Assembly (NCBI GenBank): GCA_029246415.1
Contig: JAQWNF010000009.1
Span: 1-64,000, forward strand
Direction of reading: 5' to 3'
Length of the DNA: 64,000 nt
From: Glaciecola sp.
GTDB taxonomy: Bacteria; Pseudomonadota; Gammaproteobacteria; Enterobacterales; Alteromonadaceae
Of this stretch, positions 33,654 to 43,789 are shown piece by piece. A program made the position numbers and the translations under genes. Numbering within the stretch: position 1 is the stretch's first letter; the number at the start of each line of letters is the position of its first letter. Under the pieces are notes generated by a model, which was not told the origin of the DNA, did no database searches, and saw only the letters and a list, made by a program, of their open reading frames with translations.

Positions 33654-34235
33654 TTAAAACAACGTCGATTTGGCGATCCATATTACAATAATAATACCGG
33701 ACAGAACTGCCACGGCTTTCCATTGATACTTACGAAACAAAGCTTCGGTTTGATCGCCATAGCGTAAAACTAACCATGCTATCCCAAAATAACGAATGAT
33801 CCTTGAAATGGCAATCGCTAAAATATACAAACCAATTGGATAATGACTCACTCCAGCAGCTAGCATTGCTAGTTGTAATGGGATCGGAGCAATACCTGCT
33901 AATACAATAAACCAAAAGCCTTCATCATGCATCCGGGTTTGGATTTCGACAAACATATTCGGATCGTCAAACCAGTTTAATATCTGTGTCGAGTAGGCTT
34001 CAAAAAACCACATTCCCACAACATACGCAATTAATGCCCCAACAATGCAGCCAAGCGTTGCAACAGTGGCAATCCACCACACTTTATCACGACGAATTTG
34101 CGAAACGGGGATCAATAAGGTTTCAATAGGGATAGGAACGATAATAGATTCTAAAAATGAAGCTAGCGTAATACCAGAAAGAAAATGCTTGGAATGCGCC
34201 CACCGCAATAGGCGCTTATAAAGGTTAGCAAACAT
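33654..34235 (-). CDS. VTT-domain (YqaA-type) membrane protein
   Basis: A 193-aa inner-membrane protein with four or five helices. The core FLESIIVPIPIETLLIPVS and GFWFIVLAGIAPIPLQLAMLAAGVSHYPIGLY is the VTT/SNARE-associated domain of the DedA and YqaA families, thought to move lipids or maintain membrane potential. Minus strand, 22 bp downstream of the amidohydrolase gene. Confidence 0.85.
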   Translation of the reverse strand: MFANLYKRLLRWAHSKHFLSGITLASFLESIIVPIPIETLLIPVSQIRRDKVWWIATVATLGCIVGALIAYVVGMWFFEAYSTQILNWFDDPNMFVEIQTRMHDEGFWFIVLAGIAPIPLQLAMLAAGVSHYPIGLYILAIAISRIIRYFGIAWLVLRYGDQTEALFRKYQWKAVAVLSGIIIVIWIAKSTLF

Positions 34236-34257
34236 CTACGTTATGATTTCATTTATG

Positions 34258-35553
34258 TTATTCATGCTTAGCAATAACACCGTCTTTCATGACAAACTCA
34301 ATGTGCTCTAACAAAGTGATATCACTCAATGGATCACCCTTAACAGCGACAATATCAGCTAGTTTACCCGCACTAATAGTACCGAGAGATTCTGTGATAT
34401 TTAACAAATCGGCAGTGTGAGCTGTTGCGGCTAAAATAGCTTCTATAGGCGGCATGCCTGCCTCAACCATTAAAGCAAATTCTTGCGCATTATCGCCGTG
34501 TGCGGATACCCCAGAGTCGGTACCAAACGCGATGTTTACGCCAGCTTGGTATGCACGTTTAAAGGTATTTTGGATCAATGGGCCAATTGCCGCTGCTTTT
34601 GGACGTACGATAGCAGGAAAATACCCATCAATTTTGGCTTTTTGAGCAACAAAATTACCGGCTAAAATAGTCGGCACATAATACGTACCGTACTCTTTCA
34701 TCAAATCCATCACTTCATTATCCATGTAAGTGCCATGCTCAATTGACGTCACGCCTGCTTTAATCGCCCGAATCATGCCTTCTTTACCATGTGCGTGCAC
34801 TGCAACCGTCATTCCGTAATCTTTAGCAGTAGCCACAATAGCTTCAAGCTCATCACTCATAAACTGTGGATTTTGTCCATTTTTAGCAACAGATAACACT
34901 CCACCTGTAGCGGTGATTTTAATGAGGTCTGCGCCGTCTTTATAGCGCTGTCTTATTGCTTGGCGAGCTTGAGCTACACCATTTACGACGCCATCTTCAG
35001 GGCCAGGGTTACCCATAATATGTTTGGCCAAGCCATTTGTTGGATCTGCGTGGCCACCTGTAGTACCGATCGCTTTAGCTGCAGTGTAGATCCGTGGGCC
35101 GACAGCGACACCGCGATTGATAGCATCACGCAAAGCAACGGTTTCGTTATAGGTATCCCCTAAGTTGCGCACCGTCGTAAATCCAGCGAGTAAGGTTTTT
35201 TGTGCATAGTTAGCTGCGTCCAGCGCATAATCGGCTGCATCATAAGTAACTTGGTTCATGTAGGTATTGGGACCGTGCTCAAATGACAAGTGCGTATGCA
35301 TATCCATCAAGCCCGGCATAACAGTGTATTGAGATAAATCTATTAATGTTGCGCTTGCCGGTGGCGTGATCAGTCCCGCTTGTACTTGAGTGATCAGATT
35401 GTTTTCAATGACTATCGTCATATTCGAGCGAACTTGCTGGTCCATCGCAGTAATAAGTTTTCCTGCATGGATGTAAGTTTGCGCTTGAACTGATAGGCTG
35501 AATGAAAGAGTAACGAAAAACGCAATCAGTATATTTGCTATCAATGTTCTCAT
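34258..35553 (-). CDS. Exported amidohydrolase (metal-dependent)
   Basis: A 431-aa protein with a signal peptide ([17 protein letters not shown]). The amidohydrolase barrel ligands are HTH in [17 protein letters not shown], the histidine in [18 protein letters not shown], and the aspartate in [14 protein letters not shown]. The sequence resembles imidazolonepropionase-like and Xaa-Pro dipeptidase-like secreted hydrolases. Substrate is not apparent. First gene of a short minus-strand run with the VTT and methyltransferase genes. Confidence 0.88.
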   Translation of the reverse strand: MRTLIANILIAFFVTLSFSLSVQAQTYIHAGKLITAMDQQVRSNMTIVIENNLITQVQAGLITPPASATLIDLSQYTVMPGLMDMHTHLSFEHGPNTYMNQVTYDAADYALDAANYAQKTLLAGFTTVRNLGDTYNETVALRDAINRGVAVGPRIYTAAKAIGTTGGHADPTNGLAKHIMGNPGPEDGVVNGVAQARQAIRQRYKDGADLIKITATGGVLSVAKNGQNPQFMSDELEAIVATAKDYGMTVAVHAHGKEGMIRAIKAGVTSIEHGTYMDNEVMDLMKEYGTYYVPTILAGNFVAQKAKIDGYFPAIVRPKAAAIGPLIQNTFKRAYQAGVNIAFGTDSGVSAHGDNAQEFALMVEAGMPPIEAILAATAHTADLLNITESLGTISAGKLADIVAVKGDPLSDITLLEHIEFVMKDGVIAKHE

Positions 35554-35614
35554 AACGCGCCCTTAATACAGTATATGCTGTGATGTGTTTTATTGTATGG
35601 AGTAAAACTCTTTA

Positions 35615-36148
35615 TTATTCGACAATCGGGCCAAAATCAGCGCAATAATCGCCAGACTGCAACCAAGCGCGGTCGGCTTTAATATCGAGTTCTGTTGCTA
35701 ACTGATAATACACATTTTGTTGTACTTTTGCCCATAAATTATTGCGCATCAAAATATAAGGAATAGCACATTGTGCTGTCTCGTTAAAACGCATTTCTAA
35801 TGGATGCTCAATACTAATATCGACATGGTCATCACAACTGGTATTCACGCTAATGCAGCCGTTCGCCTGACGCTCCCAGCTGACAACTAACAAAGGAACA
35901 TCAACCACATTGATTTGTACTTTTTCCACAGGAGTGACCAAAAAATATTGATCACCTTCACGTTTAAGAACGCGGGAGAAAAGCCGAACTAACGCCGGTC
36001 GCTTAATCAATGAACCGTCATACCACCATTGTCCTGCAGCATCGATGGTTAAGGGGATCTCCCCACAAAAAGGCGGGTTCCATTTTTCGACTGGCGGATA
36101 ATCTTGCTGGGCTAGCTTTCCTAACGAGCCTTGCAATTGACTTAACAT
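35615..36148 (-). CDS. DUF1285 family protein
   Basis: A 177-aa cytoplasmic protein of DUF1285: WNPPFCGEIPLTIDAAGQWWYDGSLIKRPALVRLFSRVL is the family block, followed by YFLVTPVEKVQI and a C-terminal domain. It begins 1 bp after the DUF3014 gene, so the two are a tight operon. Function unknown. Confidence 0.87.
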   Translation of the reverse strand: MLSQLQGSLGKLAQQDYPPVEKWNPPFCGEIPLTIDAAGQWWYDGSLIKRPALVRLFSRVLKREGDQYFLVTPVEKVQINVVDVPLLVVSWERQANGCISVNTSCDDHVDISIEHPLEMRFNETAQCAIPYILMRNNLWAKVQQNVYYQLATELDIKADRAWLQSGDYCADFGPIVE

Positions 36149-36149
36149 G

Positions 36150-37049
36150 CTATTTTATATCTTGTTGTTTTGATGCTAACGCCGTGCGTAAATCACGAAG
36201 TTTTGCTTTGACCATACGCATGTTGTCAGGACCCATGCGCAGTAGTTGTTTCTGAGCTGGCAAGAGTGCTTCTAGCTGTGGGTTAGCAAACTTGTACATG
36301 GCACTATCACTGACAACTGGGATCGGTAGGTTAACTGATGGCGTATCTAATAAGCGATTAATTGCAGTAATGAGAGTATCCGTAAAATCAGCATTGGGTT
36401 CGGCTATTTGTTCAAAGTTAGCCAATATTTGCGGTTCATATTGGGCTAATAATGCTAATAAGTCAGCCGTTTCAATTTGTGCAAAGGTTTGCGCGTAGAC
36501 GTTATAACGGATAAATGATTCTGGCGAGATAAATTGGTTGTCGGCTTTTTTAAACACCGCAAATTCCTGTGTCGGAGGGGTTAAGAGCGATACGTTTTCA
36601 GGTAACGTTCCTTGTGCAGTATTAGTAATACTTGCCACTAAATTAGCAATAATCGACTCATTGACGATTAAGGTACTCAGCAAGGGGGCACGTAGCGCGG
36701 TGATCAAACCTTGTTTAATCGCTTGGTCAGAAAGGTCGAGAGGCTCAGGCTCTACTAATTCGATAACGGGTTCGACAAACTCGACTATCGGAGCGAGCTC
36801 TTCAACGTTGGCTTCTCCTACTAGTGTGACAGCAGTAAACTCTTCTTCAATTATTTGTACTTCTTGTACTTCAGGAGCTGTAATTTCAACACTGCTTTGC
36901 TCCGGAGCAACAGAGGAAATAGCAGGGGTATCTGTTATGACCACATCGGGTTCATTATCCGGCCACAGTAGCGCAACTGCTAATAACACCAATAAAATGG
37001 CAACGACAATCAACATAGGTAAGCGAGAAGGGGCTGCGTCTTGAGTCAT
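36150..37049 (-). CDS. DUF3014 family membrane-anchored protein
   Basis: A 299-aa protein with one N-terminal helix (LPMLIVVAILLVLLAVALLW), a glutamate- and valine-rich linker of about 80 residues, and a soluble domain toward the periplasm (LSDQAIKQGLITALRAP to LLRMGPDNMRMVKAKLRDL). This fits DUF3014. The adjoining DUF1285 gene is a common neighbour. Function unknown. Confidence 0.85.
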   Translation of the reverse strand: MTQDAAPSRLPMLIVVAILLVLLAVALLWPDNEPDVVITDTPAISSVAPEQSSVEITAPEVQEVQIIEEEFTAVTLVGEANVEELAPIVEFVEPVIELVEPEPLDLSDQAIKQGLITALRAPLLSTLIVNESIIANLVASITNTAQGTLPENVSLLTPPTQEFAVFKKADNQFISPESFIRYNVYAQTFAQIETADLLALLAQYEPQILANFEQIAEPNADFTDTLITAINRLLDTPSVNLPIPVVSDSAMYKFANPQLEALLPAQKQLLRMGPDNMRMVKAKLRDLRTALASKQQDIK

Positions 37050-37243
37050 AAACGGTTATTTTCCTGGATAAAATTAAAGTATATATCATTAAGTGTCGTT
37101 GTCAGCGTATAAGTTCCAATTAAATACACCCTGTTTAGGTTTGTATTGGTGCCATGTGGATCTTAATAGGCTGAAAAATCGTAGTATTATTGATTAAACA
37201 CATTACTAAATAACCACTCCCAACATTAACAAAGGTAAATAGC

Positions 37244-37552
37244 ATGGCAAAATTTCTCTTCTCTGACTATTATAACCAGCCGAGGCATATCCAGCACTTA
37301 GAAGTGCAATCCTTTGAATTAAGCATCTATTTAGTCAAATTAACTGTCGCTGGCGAGACAGGTTTTGTCTATGATAAAAATGATAATATTATGCGTTTTA
37401 ATAGCTCTCAGCATATTCGAGATGGCTTTGCCGATTGCCAAGTTGATCATGCGATTTTGGTGCATGATTCACCTTATGAAGAAATGATTGGTAATCCACC
37501 TAAATCTAAAGAAAGCATGGCGATGCCATTTTCGATGACACAACCGTATTAA
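37244..37552 (+). CDS. DUF6482-like protein
   Basis: A 102-aa soluble protein. The pattern QHLEVQSFELSIYLVKLTVAGETGFV and FADCQVDHAILVHDSPYEEMIGNP matches DUF6482 as I remember it. AAAGG precedes the ATG. It is a lone gene; function unknown. Confidence 0.72.
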   Translation: MAKFLFSDYYNQPRHIQHLEVQSFELSIYLVKLTVAGETGFVYDKNDNIMRFNSSQHIRDGFADCQVDHAILVHDSPYEEMIGNPPKSKESMAMPFSMTQPY

Positions 37553-37614
37553 CCCTAGATGCCAATTGTGGTATTTAGGATGAAGATAGACAGATTGAGT
37601 ACATTATTTTTTTT

Positions 37615-38091
37615 ATGAGCACATTACGTTTTATTACTTACGAGCAAGCGACACCTGAGCAACAAACGACGTTTGCACAATTTAATCTGGCATGGATTGA
37701 GCAATACTTTGTGGTGGAAGCTAAAGATGAGCACTCTTTGCATCATCCCGATACTGCTATTATTGCACAAGGTGGGCAGGTGTTATTTGGGATCGATGTT
37801 AACAACCAATCTGTCATTGTTTGCGCACTATTACGTCAAAGTGATGATGTGTTCGAATTATCGAAAATGGGCATGAAACAGTCTGAAAAAGGTCAAGGAT
37901 ATGCTGAAAAAATGGTTACCGCCACACTCAATGAAGCTCGTCGTATGGGGGCGAAGATGGTTTTTTTAGAATCCAATCGGATCTTGAAAAATGCCCTATA
38001 TATCTACGAAAAATGCGGCTTTATTGAAGTGCCTATGCTACCTTCACCTTATGCCAGAGCAGATATTAGAATGGAGTTAAACTTAGGATGA
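37615..38091 (+). CDS. GNAT family N-acetyltransferase
   Basis: A 158-aa acetyltransferase. The acetyl-CoA site is GMKQSEKGQGYAEKMVTATLNEARRMGAKMVFLESN (the Q-x-x-G-x-G/A segment, residues about 90-125), and ALYIYEKCGFIEVP closes the fold. The end overlaps the aldehyde dehydrogenase gene by 4 bp. Substrate unknown. Confidence 0.88.
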   Translation: MSTLRFITYEQATPEQQTTFAQFNLAWIEQYFVVEAKDEHSLHHPDTAIIAQGGQVLFGIDVNNQSVIVCALLRQSDDVFELSKMGMKQSEKGQGYAEKMVTATLNEARRMGAKMVFLESNRILKNALYIYEKCGFIEVPMLPSPYARADIRMELNLG

Positions 38092-39452
38092 GAACTACAA
38101 CATTTGATGTTTACAATAGTGCGACGCATGAATTACTCGCAACCTTAGATAATGCCACAGATGCGGATATTGAAGCTGCGATCAGTGCTGCTTCATTGCG
38201 TTTGCATCAGCCTACAACAGGACAAGAGCGTCACGATATGCTGTTAGCGCTGCGTGAGCGAATGGCAGACAATAGCTCGACTTTTGCGACATTGATTAGC
38301 CAAGAATCAGGTAAAACGTACAACGACGCATTAGCCGAAGTGCATTACGCCAATGGTTATTTAACATGGTTTTCACAGTTAGCACTAACTTTAGATTCTC
38401 CATTTGAAAGCAGTGAAGGCATTGAGTTATGGCGCGAGCCTGTCGGTGTGGTGGGGGCGATTACGCCCTGGAACTTCCCTTGTGCGATGATTGTGCGCAA
38501 ACTTGCAGCGGCCATTGCTGCTGGCTGCCCATTTGTCGTTAAACCTTCTGAATTAACGCCACTAAGTGCTTTGCAAGTCGTCGAGTATACCCAGCTTGCG
38601 GGTTGGGATGAGGGCTGGTTAGCAGTCTTAGTGAGCGACCAATCAGCTGCCGTTGGCCATGTACTGACAAGTGATACACGGGTTGCCAAATTTACCTTTA
38701 CCGGTTCCACGCGCGTGGGTAAATTACTGAATGTACAATGTGCCGCTTCGCTCAAGCGAGTATCAATGGAATTGGGCGGCAACGCTCCATTACTTGTTAT
38801 GGCTGATGCTGATGTCGAGTTTGCAGCACAACAATGTGTGCTCAATAAACAACGCGTAAGTGGACAAACTTGTGTTGCGATTAACCGTATTTATGTTGCT
38901 GCTGCAGTCGAAGCCGAATTTGTTGCTGCATTGCATGCAGAAGTGCATCGCTTACGTACCGGTGATCCATTAGACGAAACTACGGAAGTAGGGCATATGA
39001 TCCACTTGGATGCTGCGACCAAAATACATAGTATGGTTGAGCAAGCGGTTGCTCAAGGAGCTGATGTTGTCTTGGGCGGCGTACATTCTGCCGGTAGTGC
39101 TTTTTATCCTCATACGATATTGAGAAAAGTGAAACATGATGACGATTTAGTCTGCAATGAGATTTTTGGTCCGTTGTATCCGATCATTAAGGTATCGGGG
39201 GATGTAGATGAGATGATCCGGTTAGCAAATGATACTCAAGCCGGTTTAGCAGCGTACGTCTTTAGCCAAAACCAAGACACCTTAAACCAATGCAAAAGAC
39301 GTTGTAATTACGGCATGATTGGTTTAAATAGCGCGATCATATCTAATCCAGAGGCACCTTTCGGTGGGATCAAACAATCTGGATTTGGTCGAGAGGGAGG
39401 AAATGTCGGACTTGATGACTTTACCTCAGTAAAATATATCAAGCCCGCTTAA
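38088..39452 (+). CDS. NAD(P)-dependent aldehyde dehydrogenase (succinate-semialdehyde type)
   Basis: A 454-aa enzyme. Coenzyme site FTGSTRVGKLL, general base in VSMELGGNAPLLVM, catalytic cysteine in RVSGQTCVAINRIY, and the NEIFGPLYPI block. It is closest to succinate-semialdehyde dehydrogenases (GabD/Sad). The ATG overlaps the GNAT gene by 4 bp, so they are one operon. The exact substrate is uncertain. Confidence 0.9.
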   Translation: MRTTTFDVYNSATHELLATLDNATDADIEAAISAASLRLHQPTTGQERHDMLLALRERMADNSSTFATLISQESGKTYNDALAEVHYANGYLTWFSQLALTLDSPFESSEGIELWREPVGVVGAITPWNFPCAMIVRKLAAAIAAGCPFVVKPSELTPLSALQVVEYTQLAGWDEGWLAVLVSDQSAAVGHVLTSDTRVAKFTFTGSTRVGKLLNVQCAASLKRVSMELGGNAPLLVMADADVEFAAQQCVLNKQRVSGQTCVAINRIYVAAAVEAEFVAALHAEVHRLRTGDPLDETTEVGHMIHLDAATKIHSMVEQAVAQGADVVLGGVHSAGSAFYPHTILRKVKHDDDLVCNEIFGPLYPIIKVSGDVDEMIRLANDTQAGLAAYVFSQNQDTLNQCKRRCNYGMIGLNSAIISNPEAPFGGIKQSGFGREGGNVGLDDFTSVKYIKPA

Positions 39453-39484
39453 AATAGATGTGCCCGCCGAAATAACGCGTAAAA

Positions 39485-40003
39485 TTAGTGTGCGTGAGGA
39501 GCAAACTCCACACTTAATAATTCCACATTATCAGCAAATTCAAGTGACTGCACTTTTCCTTTGCCTTCAAAGTTAATTAAGTTATTTTGTTCAGGCCAAA
39601 TATCGCGTAATACATCATGGCGCACACTGATTTTACCCATATTGGGTGGGGTGGCTGTTTCTTGATAAATCCAAAAATGCTGGCCATCTGCTTCAAAGCC
39701 CACTAGATCCAACGCAAACGCTTGATCTAATTCATCATATAATGCAAACCGCTGTGCCACATACTCTGCAAATTGAGCCTGAGTTTCTGCGCTTTTAATA
39801 ATATCCGCAGTTTTATCAAACAAGGTCTTAACCGCGTGTTCTGCATCGTGCATATAAACACGATGCATCACTTCGATATTATTGGTGCGAGGATTAAACA
39901 GCACGGTCGTTAAGCCTGATTTTTGCTGGTGTGCAGACACACTACACACCGGCATACTAAGCATAATGACCAGACATAACAATAATGTCATTCGTAGTGT
40001 CAT
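39485..40003 (-). CDS. DUF6702-like exported protein
   Basis: A 172-aa protein with signal peptide (LLLCLVIMLSMPVCSVSA). The mature part, with TNNIEVMHRVYMHDAEHAVKTLF and FWIYQETATPPN, matches DUF6702 as I recall. It is 6 bp downstream of the M1 peptidase gene and probably co-transcribed; it may assist or be matured by it. Function unknown. Confidence 0.78.
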   Translation of the reverse strand: MTLRMTLLLCLVIMLSMPVCSVSAHQQKSGLTTVLFNPRTNNIEVMHRVYMHDAEHAVKTLFDKTADIIKSAETQAQFAEYVAQRFALYDELDQAFALDLVGFEADGQHFWIYQETATPPNMGKISVRHDVLRDIWPEQNNLINFEGKGKVQSLEFADNVELLSVEFAPHAH

Positions 40004-40009
40004 TATCGA

Positions 40010-42484
40010 CTAGTCCTTATTGTCGTCAGACGCAGCTTCGTCTTCAGTCGCATCATCATCTTCGGTTTTTAATTCGGTCGTAATATCATGCATGATGTCA
40101 CGATACACCTTGCCACTGCGCGGCTTAGACTTATATGACTCGATACGTGACTTGATGATTTGGCGTGGATAATGGTTGTTGTGAGTATCGACATCAGCCG
40201 TTTCCCAACGTGGATCAACCGTTACCGACGCTAGCTCTTTGTCAGTGATGATCAATTTGCTTACCGCTTTAGGCGTACGACGCCATATCTCTGCAGGGAT
40301 ACGCATCATATCAGTGCTGCCGTCAGTGTACGTCATTTCCAAAATGATAGGCATAACCAAACCACCGTGGTTAGAAAAGTCCATTACATAGTAATGTTTA
40401 TCTTCTGCAACCGCGCGCTCAAGGGCTTTACGCTCCCAAGGTTTAAGATCTTTTAAAAATTTGTTGTATGCATTGCGCTCTTTGTTAGTCACAGTAAAGC
40501 GATCGTTGTCGTCATAGAAATCACTGATGTCCGAAAAACGATCAACCCATAACTCTTTACCTTCAGCTTTATTGCGCTCATCGGTTAACGATTTTGGCTT
40601 ATCGAGTTCTTCTTGACGTTCACGTGCAAAATCAATGTCAGGATCTTGCGTATCTAAACGTAATTGGTATACGCGATCAATCGAAATATCGACGTGATCT
40701 GTAGTGTAGAACCAACCACGCCAGAACCAATCAAGATCAACGCCTGATGCTTCTTCCATCGTACGGAAAAAATCCGATGGAGTAGGGCGTTTATACATCC
40801 AACGCTGTGCATATTCTTTAAAAGCAAAATCAAACAGTTCACGACCTAAGATAGTTTCACGTAAAATATTTAATGCTGCTGCCGGCTTAGTATAGGCATT
40901 GGGACCTAAACGTAAGACTGAGTCAGACTGCGTCATAATTGGAACCTGAACGCTAGACTTCATGTAACCGGTAATATCACGCGGCTCAACGCCCCAAGGA
41001 ATAGTTGGATCCCATTCACGTCCAGCCACGCCATCTAAGAAGCTGTTTAAGCCTTCATCCATCCATGTCCACTGACGCTCGTCAGAGTTGACGATCATCG
41101 GAAAGTAAATATGACCGACTTCGTGAATGACAACGCCAATTAGGAAACGTTTTTCAGCTTGTGAATACGTGCGTGACCCATCATCTTGTAACTCAGTACG
41201 TGGGCCGTTAAACGTGATCATCGGATATTCCATCCCGCCAACTGGACCATTGACTGATTGTGCGACTGGGTATGGGTAATCAAACGAAAAACGCGAGTAT
41301 ACATCCATGGTGTGGATAATGGATTCAGTTGAATACTTTTTCCATAAATCGCCACCTTCTTTTGGGAAAAATGACATCGCCATCACAACGGGCATAACAT
41401 CGCCACCTTGTTGATAGCCACGTGCATCCCACATAAATTTACGCGATGAAGCCCATGCGAAATCACGCACGTTTTGGGCAGTAAAACGCCAAGTTTTGCT
41501 TTCTGAAGTGCCTTCTTTTTCGTTTTCTAGAGCTTCTTCTTCAGTCACAACAAACACTGTGCGGCCTGCTGTTTTGGCTTGCTCTAAACGACGTTGTTGC
41601 TCTTCGGTTAGGACATCTTTGGGGTTTTGTAACACACCAGTAGAAGAAACAATGTGATCGGCTGGAACCGTCAGTGACACATCGTAGTTACCAAATTCTA
41701 AGGTAAACTCACCACGGCCAATAAATTCTTTATTCGTCCATGCTTCATAATCCGTATAAGCAGCTAAACGTGGGAACCACTGTGCTAATAGGAAAATATC
41801 ATTACCGCCTTCGCGTGCATCATCAGGGAAGTGCTCATAACCGGCACGTGCAGAAACTGCATCTTCTTCGACAATGTTAAATGCAAAATCCATGGTAAAG
41901 CGTGTGCGCTCTCCCGGTTTTAGTGGGGTTAACAAGTCCACACGCATTAGCGTGCCAACAGTGGTATAACTTAGTCTGTTACCCAAACCATCAACAACGC
42001 GGCTAATGGTATAGCCAAGTTGTGTATCATCAACAAATTGCTGACGACGTAGAGCGCTCAACGAAATCTGAGCTGGCTCACCATCGGTGATGCTTTTAGT
42101 ACTAGGTCCGCGGTTACCAATGCCACCAAATGTGGTGGTCAGTGCAGACATTGAATCATCTTTAAATTTATTCTGGTCTAATTGCACCCATAAGTACTTC
42201 AACGTATCGGGGGAGTTGTTGTAATACGTGATGTCTTGGGTCGCTTCTATACGGCGCTGATCTTCAATTAAGCGTGCAGCAATCGTGTAGTCGACTTGTT
42301 GCTGCCAATATTGATGACCTGGCTCACCAGCGGCATTACGATACACGTTAGGTGTCGGTAATACTTCATCAAGTTGACGGAATTTATCTTCAAAACTGCC
42401 TTTGGTTTGTTTGATAGCATCGGCATGAAGTACGCTGATCGGGAGTAACGTAAGTGCACATAATGCAAGTAAGATACGACGCAT
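40010..42484 (-). CDS. Exported M1-family metallopeptidase
   Basis: An 824-aa peptidase with a signal peptide (ILLALCALTLLPISVLHA). The zinc site is VVIHEVGHIYFPMIVNSDERQWTWMDEGLNSFLDG: HExxH and the downstream glutamate 18 residues later. The substrate-binding GGMEYPMI motif is present (the GxMEN position). The C-terminus ends in a long acidic tail (EDDDATEDEAASDDN). It probably acts in the periplasm or outside. First gene of a two-gene operon with DUF6702. Confidence 0.92.
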   Translation of the reverse strand: MRRILLALCALTLLPISVLHADAIKQTKGSFEDKFRQLDEVLPTPNVYRNAAGEPGHQYWQQQVDYTIAARLIEDQRRIEATQDITYYNNSPDTLKYLWVQLDQNKFKDDSMSALTTTFGGIGNRGPSTKSITDGEPAQISLSALRRQQFVDDTQLGYTISRVVDGLGNRLSYTTVGTLMRVDLLTPLKPGERTRFTMDFAFNIVEEDAVSARAGYEHFPDDAREGGNDIFLLAQWFPRLAAYTDYEAWTNKEFIGRGEFTLEFGNYDVSLTVPADHIVSSTGVLQNPKDVLTEEQQRRLEQAKTAGRTVFVVTEEEALENEKEGTSESKTWRFTAQNVRDFAWASSRKFMWDARGYQQGGDVMPVVMAMSFFPKEGGDLWKKYSTESIIHTMDVYSRFSFDYPYPVAQSVNGPVGGMEYPMITFNGPRTELQDDGSRTYSQAEKRFLIGVVIHEVGHIYFPMIVNSDERQWTWMDEGLNSFLDGVAGREWDPTIPWGVEPRDITGYMKSSVQVPIMTQSDSVLRLGPNAYTKPAAALNILRETILGRELFDFAFKEYAQRWMYKRPTPSDFFRTMEEASGVDLDWFWRGWFYTTDHVDISIDRVYQLRLDTQDPDIDFARERQEELDKPKSLTDERNKAEGKELWVDRFSDISDFYDDNDRFTVTNKERNAYNKFLKDLKPWERKALERAVAEDKHYYVMDFSNHGGLVMPIILEMTYTDGSTDMMRIPAEIWRRTPKAVSKLIITDKELASVTVDPRWETADVDTHNNHYPRQIIKSRIESYKSKPRSGKVYRDIMHDITTELKTEDDDATEDEAASDDNKD

Positions 42485-42673
42485 TTAATGATTCCTATTT
42501 GTAAGGTTGATATAATTTTAAGGTATATATCATACTCTACTTTTTTAAAAAGGGGGAAAAAAGCAGAGAAAATAGCTAAATATAGCCGGTGGTCTAGGTT
42601 GTTTATTGCTGTAATTACCGTATTCTTACACTATCTAATTTTTTGATTATTAACTCTTTTCTGAAGCAAAATT

Positions 42674-43777
42674 ATGCAAGCATTTTCATGGCAACGTGCC
42701 GTATTAAAAGTAGGTAGTTCGTTAATTGCTCCCGGTGGCGCAAATGCGGGCTGCTCTGCGCAGTATTTGTTAGCGATTGCTAAGTTCATCACCACTGCTT
42801 TGGCTGAAGGTAAAGAAATTATCATTGTGTCTTCTGGCAGTGTCGCTGCAGGGCGAAGCTCTATGCCATTAAACCATCCGCCGTCGATTGCGGAAAAGCA
42901 AGCCATGGCAGCGATTGGGCAAACTCAGATGATGCAAAATTGGGCGCGTTTTTTTGATCAGCCGTGTGCGCAAATATTACTCACGATGGACGATTTACAC
43001 GATCGCCAACGCTACGTGAATATCCAAAACACGTTACGTGAGTTATTGCGTCATCATGCGATTCCCATTGTGAATGAAAATGACACGGTCGCCATCAATG
43101 AGTTAAAAGTCGGAGATAACGATAACCTAGCAGCATACACCGCATTAGTTGCTCAGGCAGATACGTGTATAATTTGCTCCGATATTGATGGTTTGTATGA
43201 AGCCGATCCGCGTAAAAACCCTCAAGCACAACTGATTGAACATGTAGCAACGATCACCCCAGAAATCGAAGCGATGGCCGGTGGTGCTGGTAGTAGTGTT
43301 GGTACTGGCGGGATGCAAACCAAAATACAAGCAGCACAGCGCTGTACTGCTTCAGGGATCCAAACACTGATAGTCAATGGCAAAGATGCCGAAGTGTTTT
43401 CTTTATTATCACAAGGGCAATGTAAAGGTACGTTATTTGCGGCTCAAGCGACTAGCAACACCGCTCGTTCCGAGTGGCTCAAGCATACGTTAAAAAGTAA
43501 AGGCCGTGTGCATGTTGACTCAGGTGCGGCTCATGCACTTGTTAATCAAGGTGCGTCATTATTACCTCGCGGAATGGTCGATGTGTCGGGAGACTTTCAA
43601 CCTGGGGATGCGATTGACGTGCTGCATGACAATCAGCGTATTGGCAAAGGTATTGCCTTGTTTTCCAGCCAAGAAATGCAGCATATCAAAGGCCACCATA
43701 GTGACCAGATAGAACGTATCTTAGGCTACACCCCTGCTAGTGTCGTGATCCATCGCGATAACCTAATTATTTTATAA
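42674..43777 (+). CDS. proB: Glutamate 5-kinase
   Basis: A 367-aa enzyme of proline synthesis. The kinase domain starts RAVLKVGSSLIAPGG, with DDLHDRQRYVNIQNTL and IVNENDTVAINELKVGDND. A C-terminal PUA domain (VDSGAAHALVNQGASLLPRG) follows near residues 275-360. Length equals E. coli ProB. It is followed by proA after 12 bp. Confidence 0.96.
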   Translation: MQAFSWQRAVLKVGSSLIAPGGANAGCSAQYLLAIAKFITTALAEGKEIIIVSSGSVAAGRSSMPLNHPPSIAEKQAMAAIGQTQMMQNWARFFDQPCAQILLTMDDLHDRQRYVNIQNTLRELLRHHAIPIVNENDTVAINELKVGDNDNLAAYTALVAQADTCIICSDIDGLYEADPRKNPQAQLIEHVATITPEIEAMAGGAGSSVGTGGMQTKIQAAQRCTASGIQTLIVNGKDAEVFSLLSQGQCKGTLFAAQATSNTARSEWLKHTLKSKGRVHVDSGAAHALVNQGASLLPRGMVDVSGDFQPGDAIDVLHDNQRIGKGIALFSSQEMQHIKGHHSDQIERILGYTPASVVIHRDNLIIL

Positions 43778-43789
43778 AAGAGAAATAAC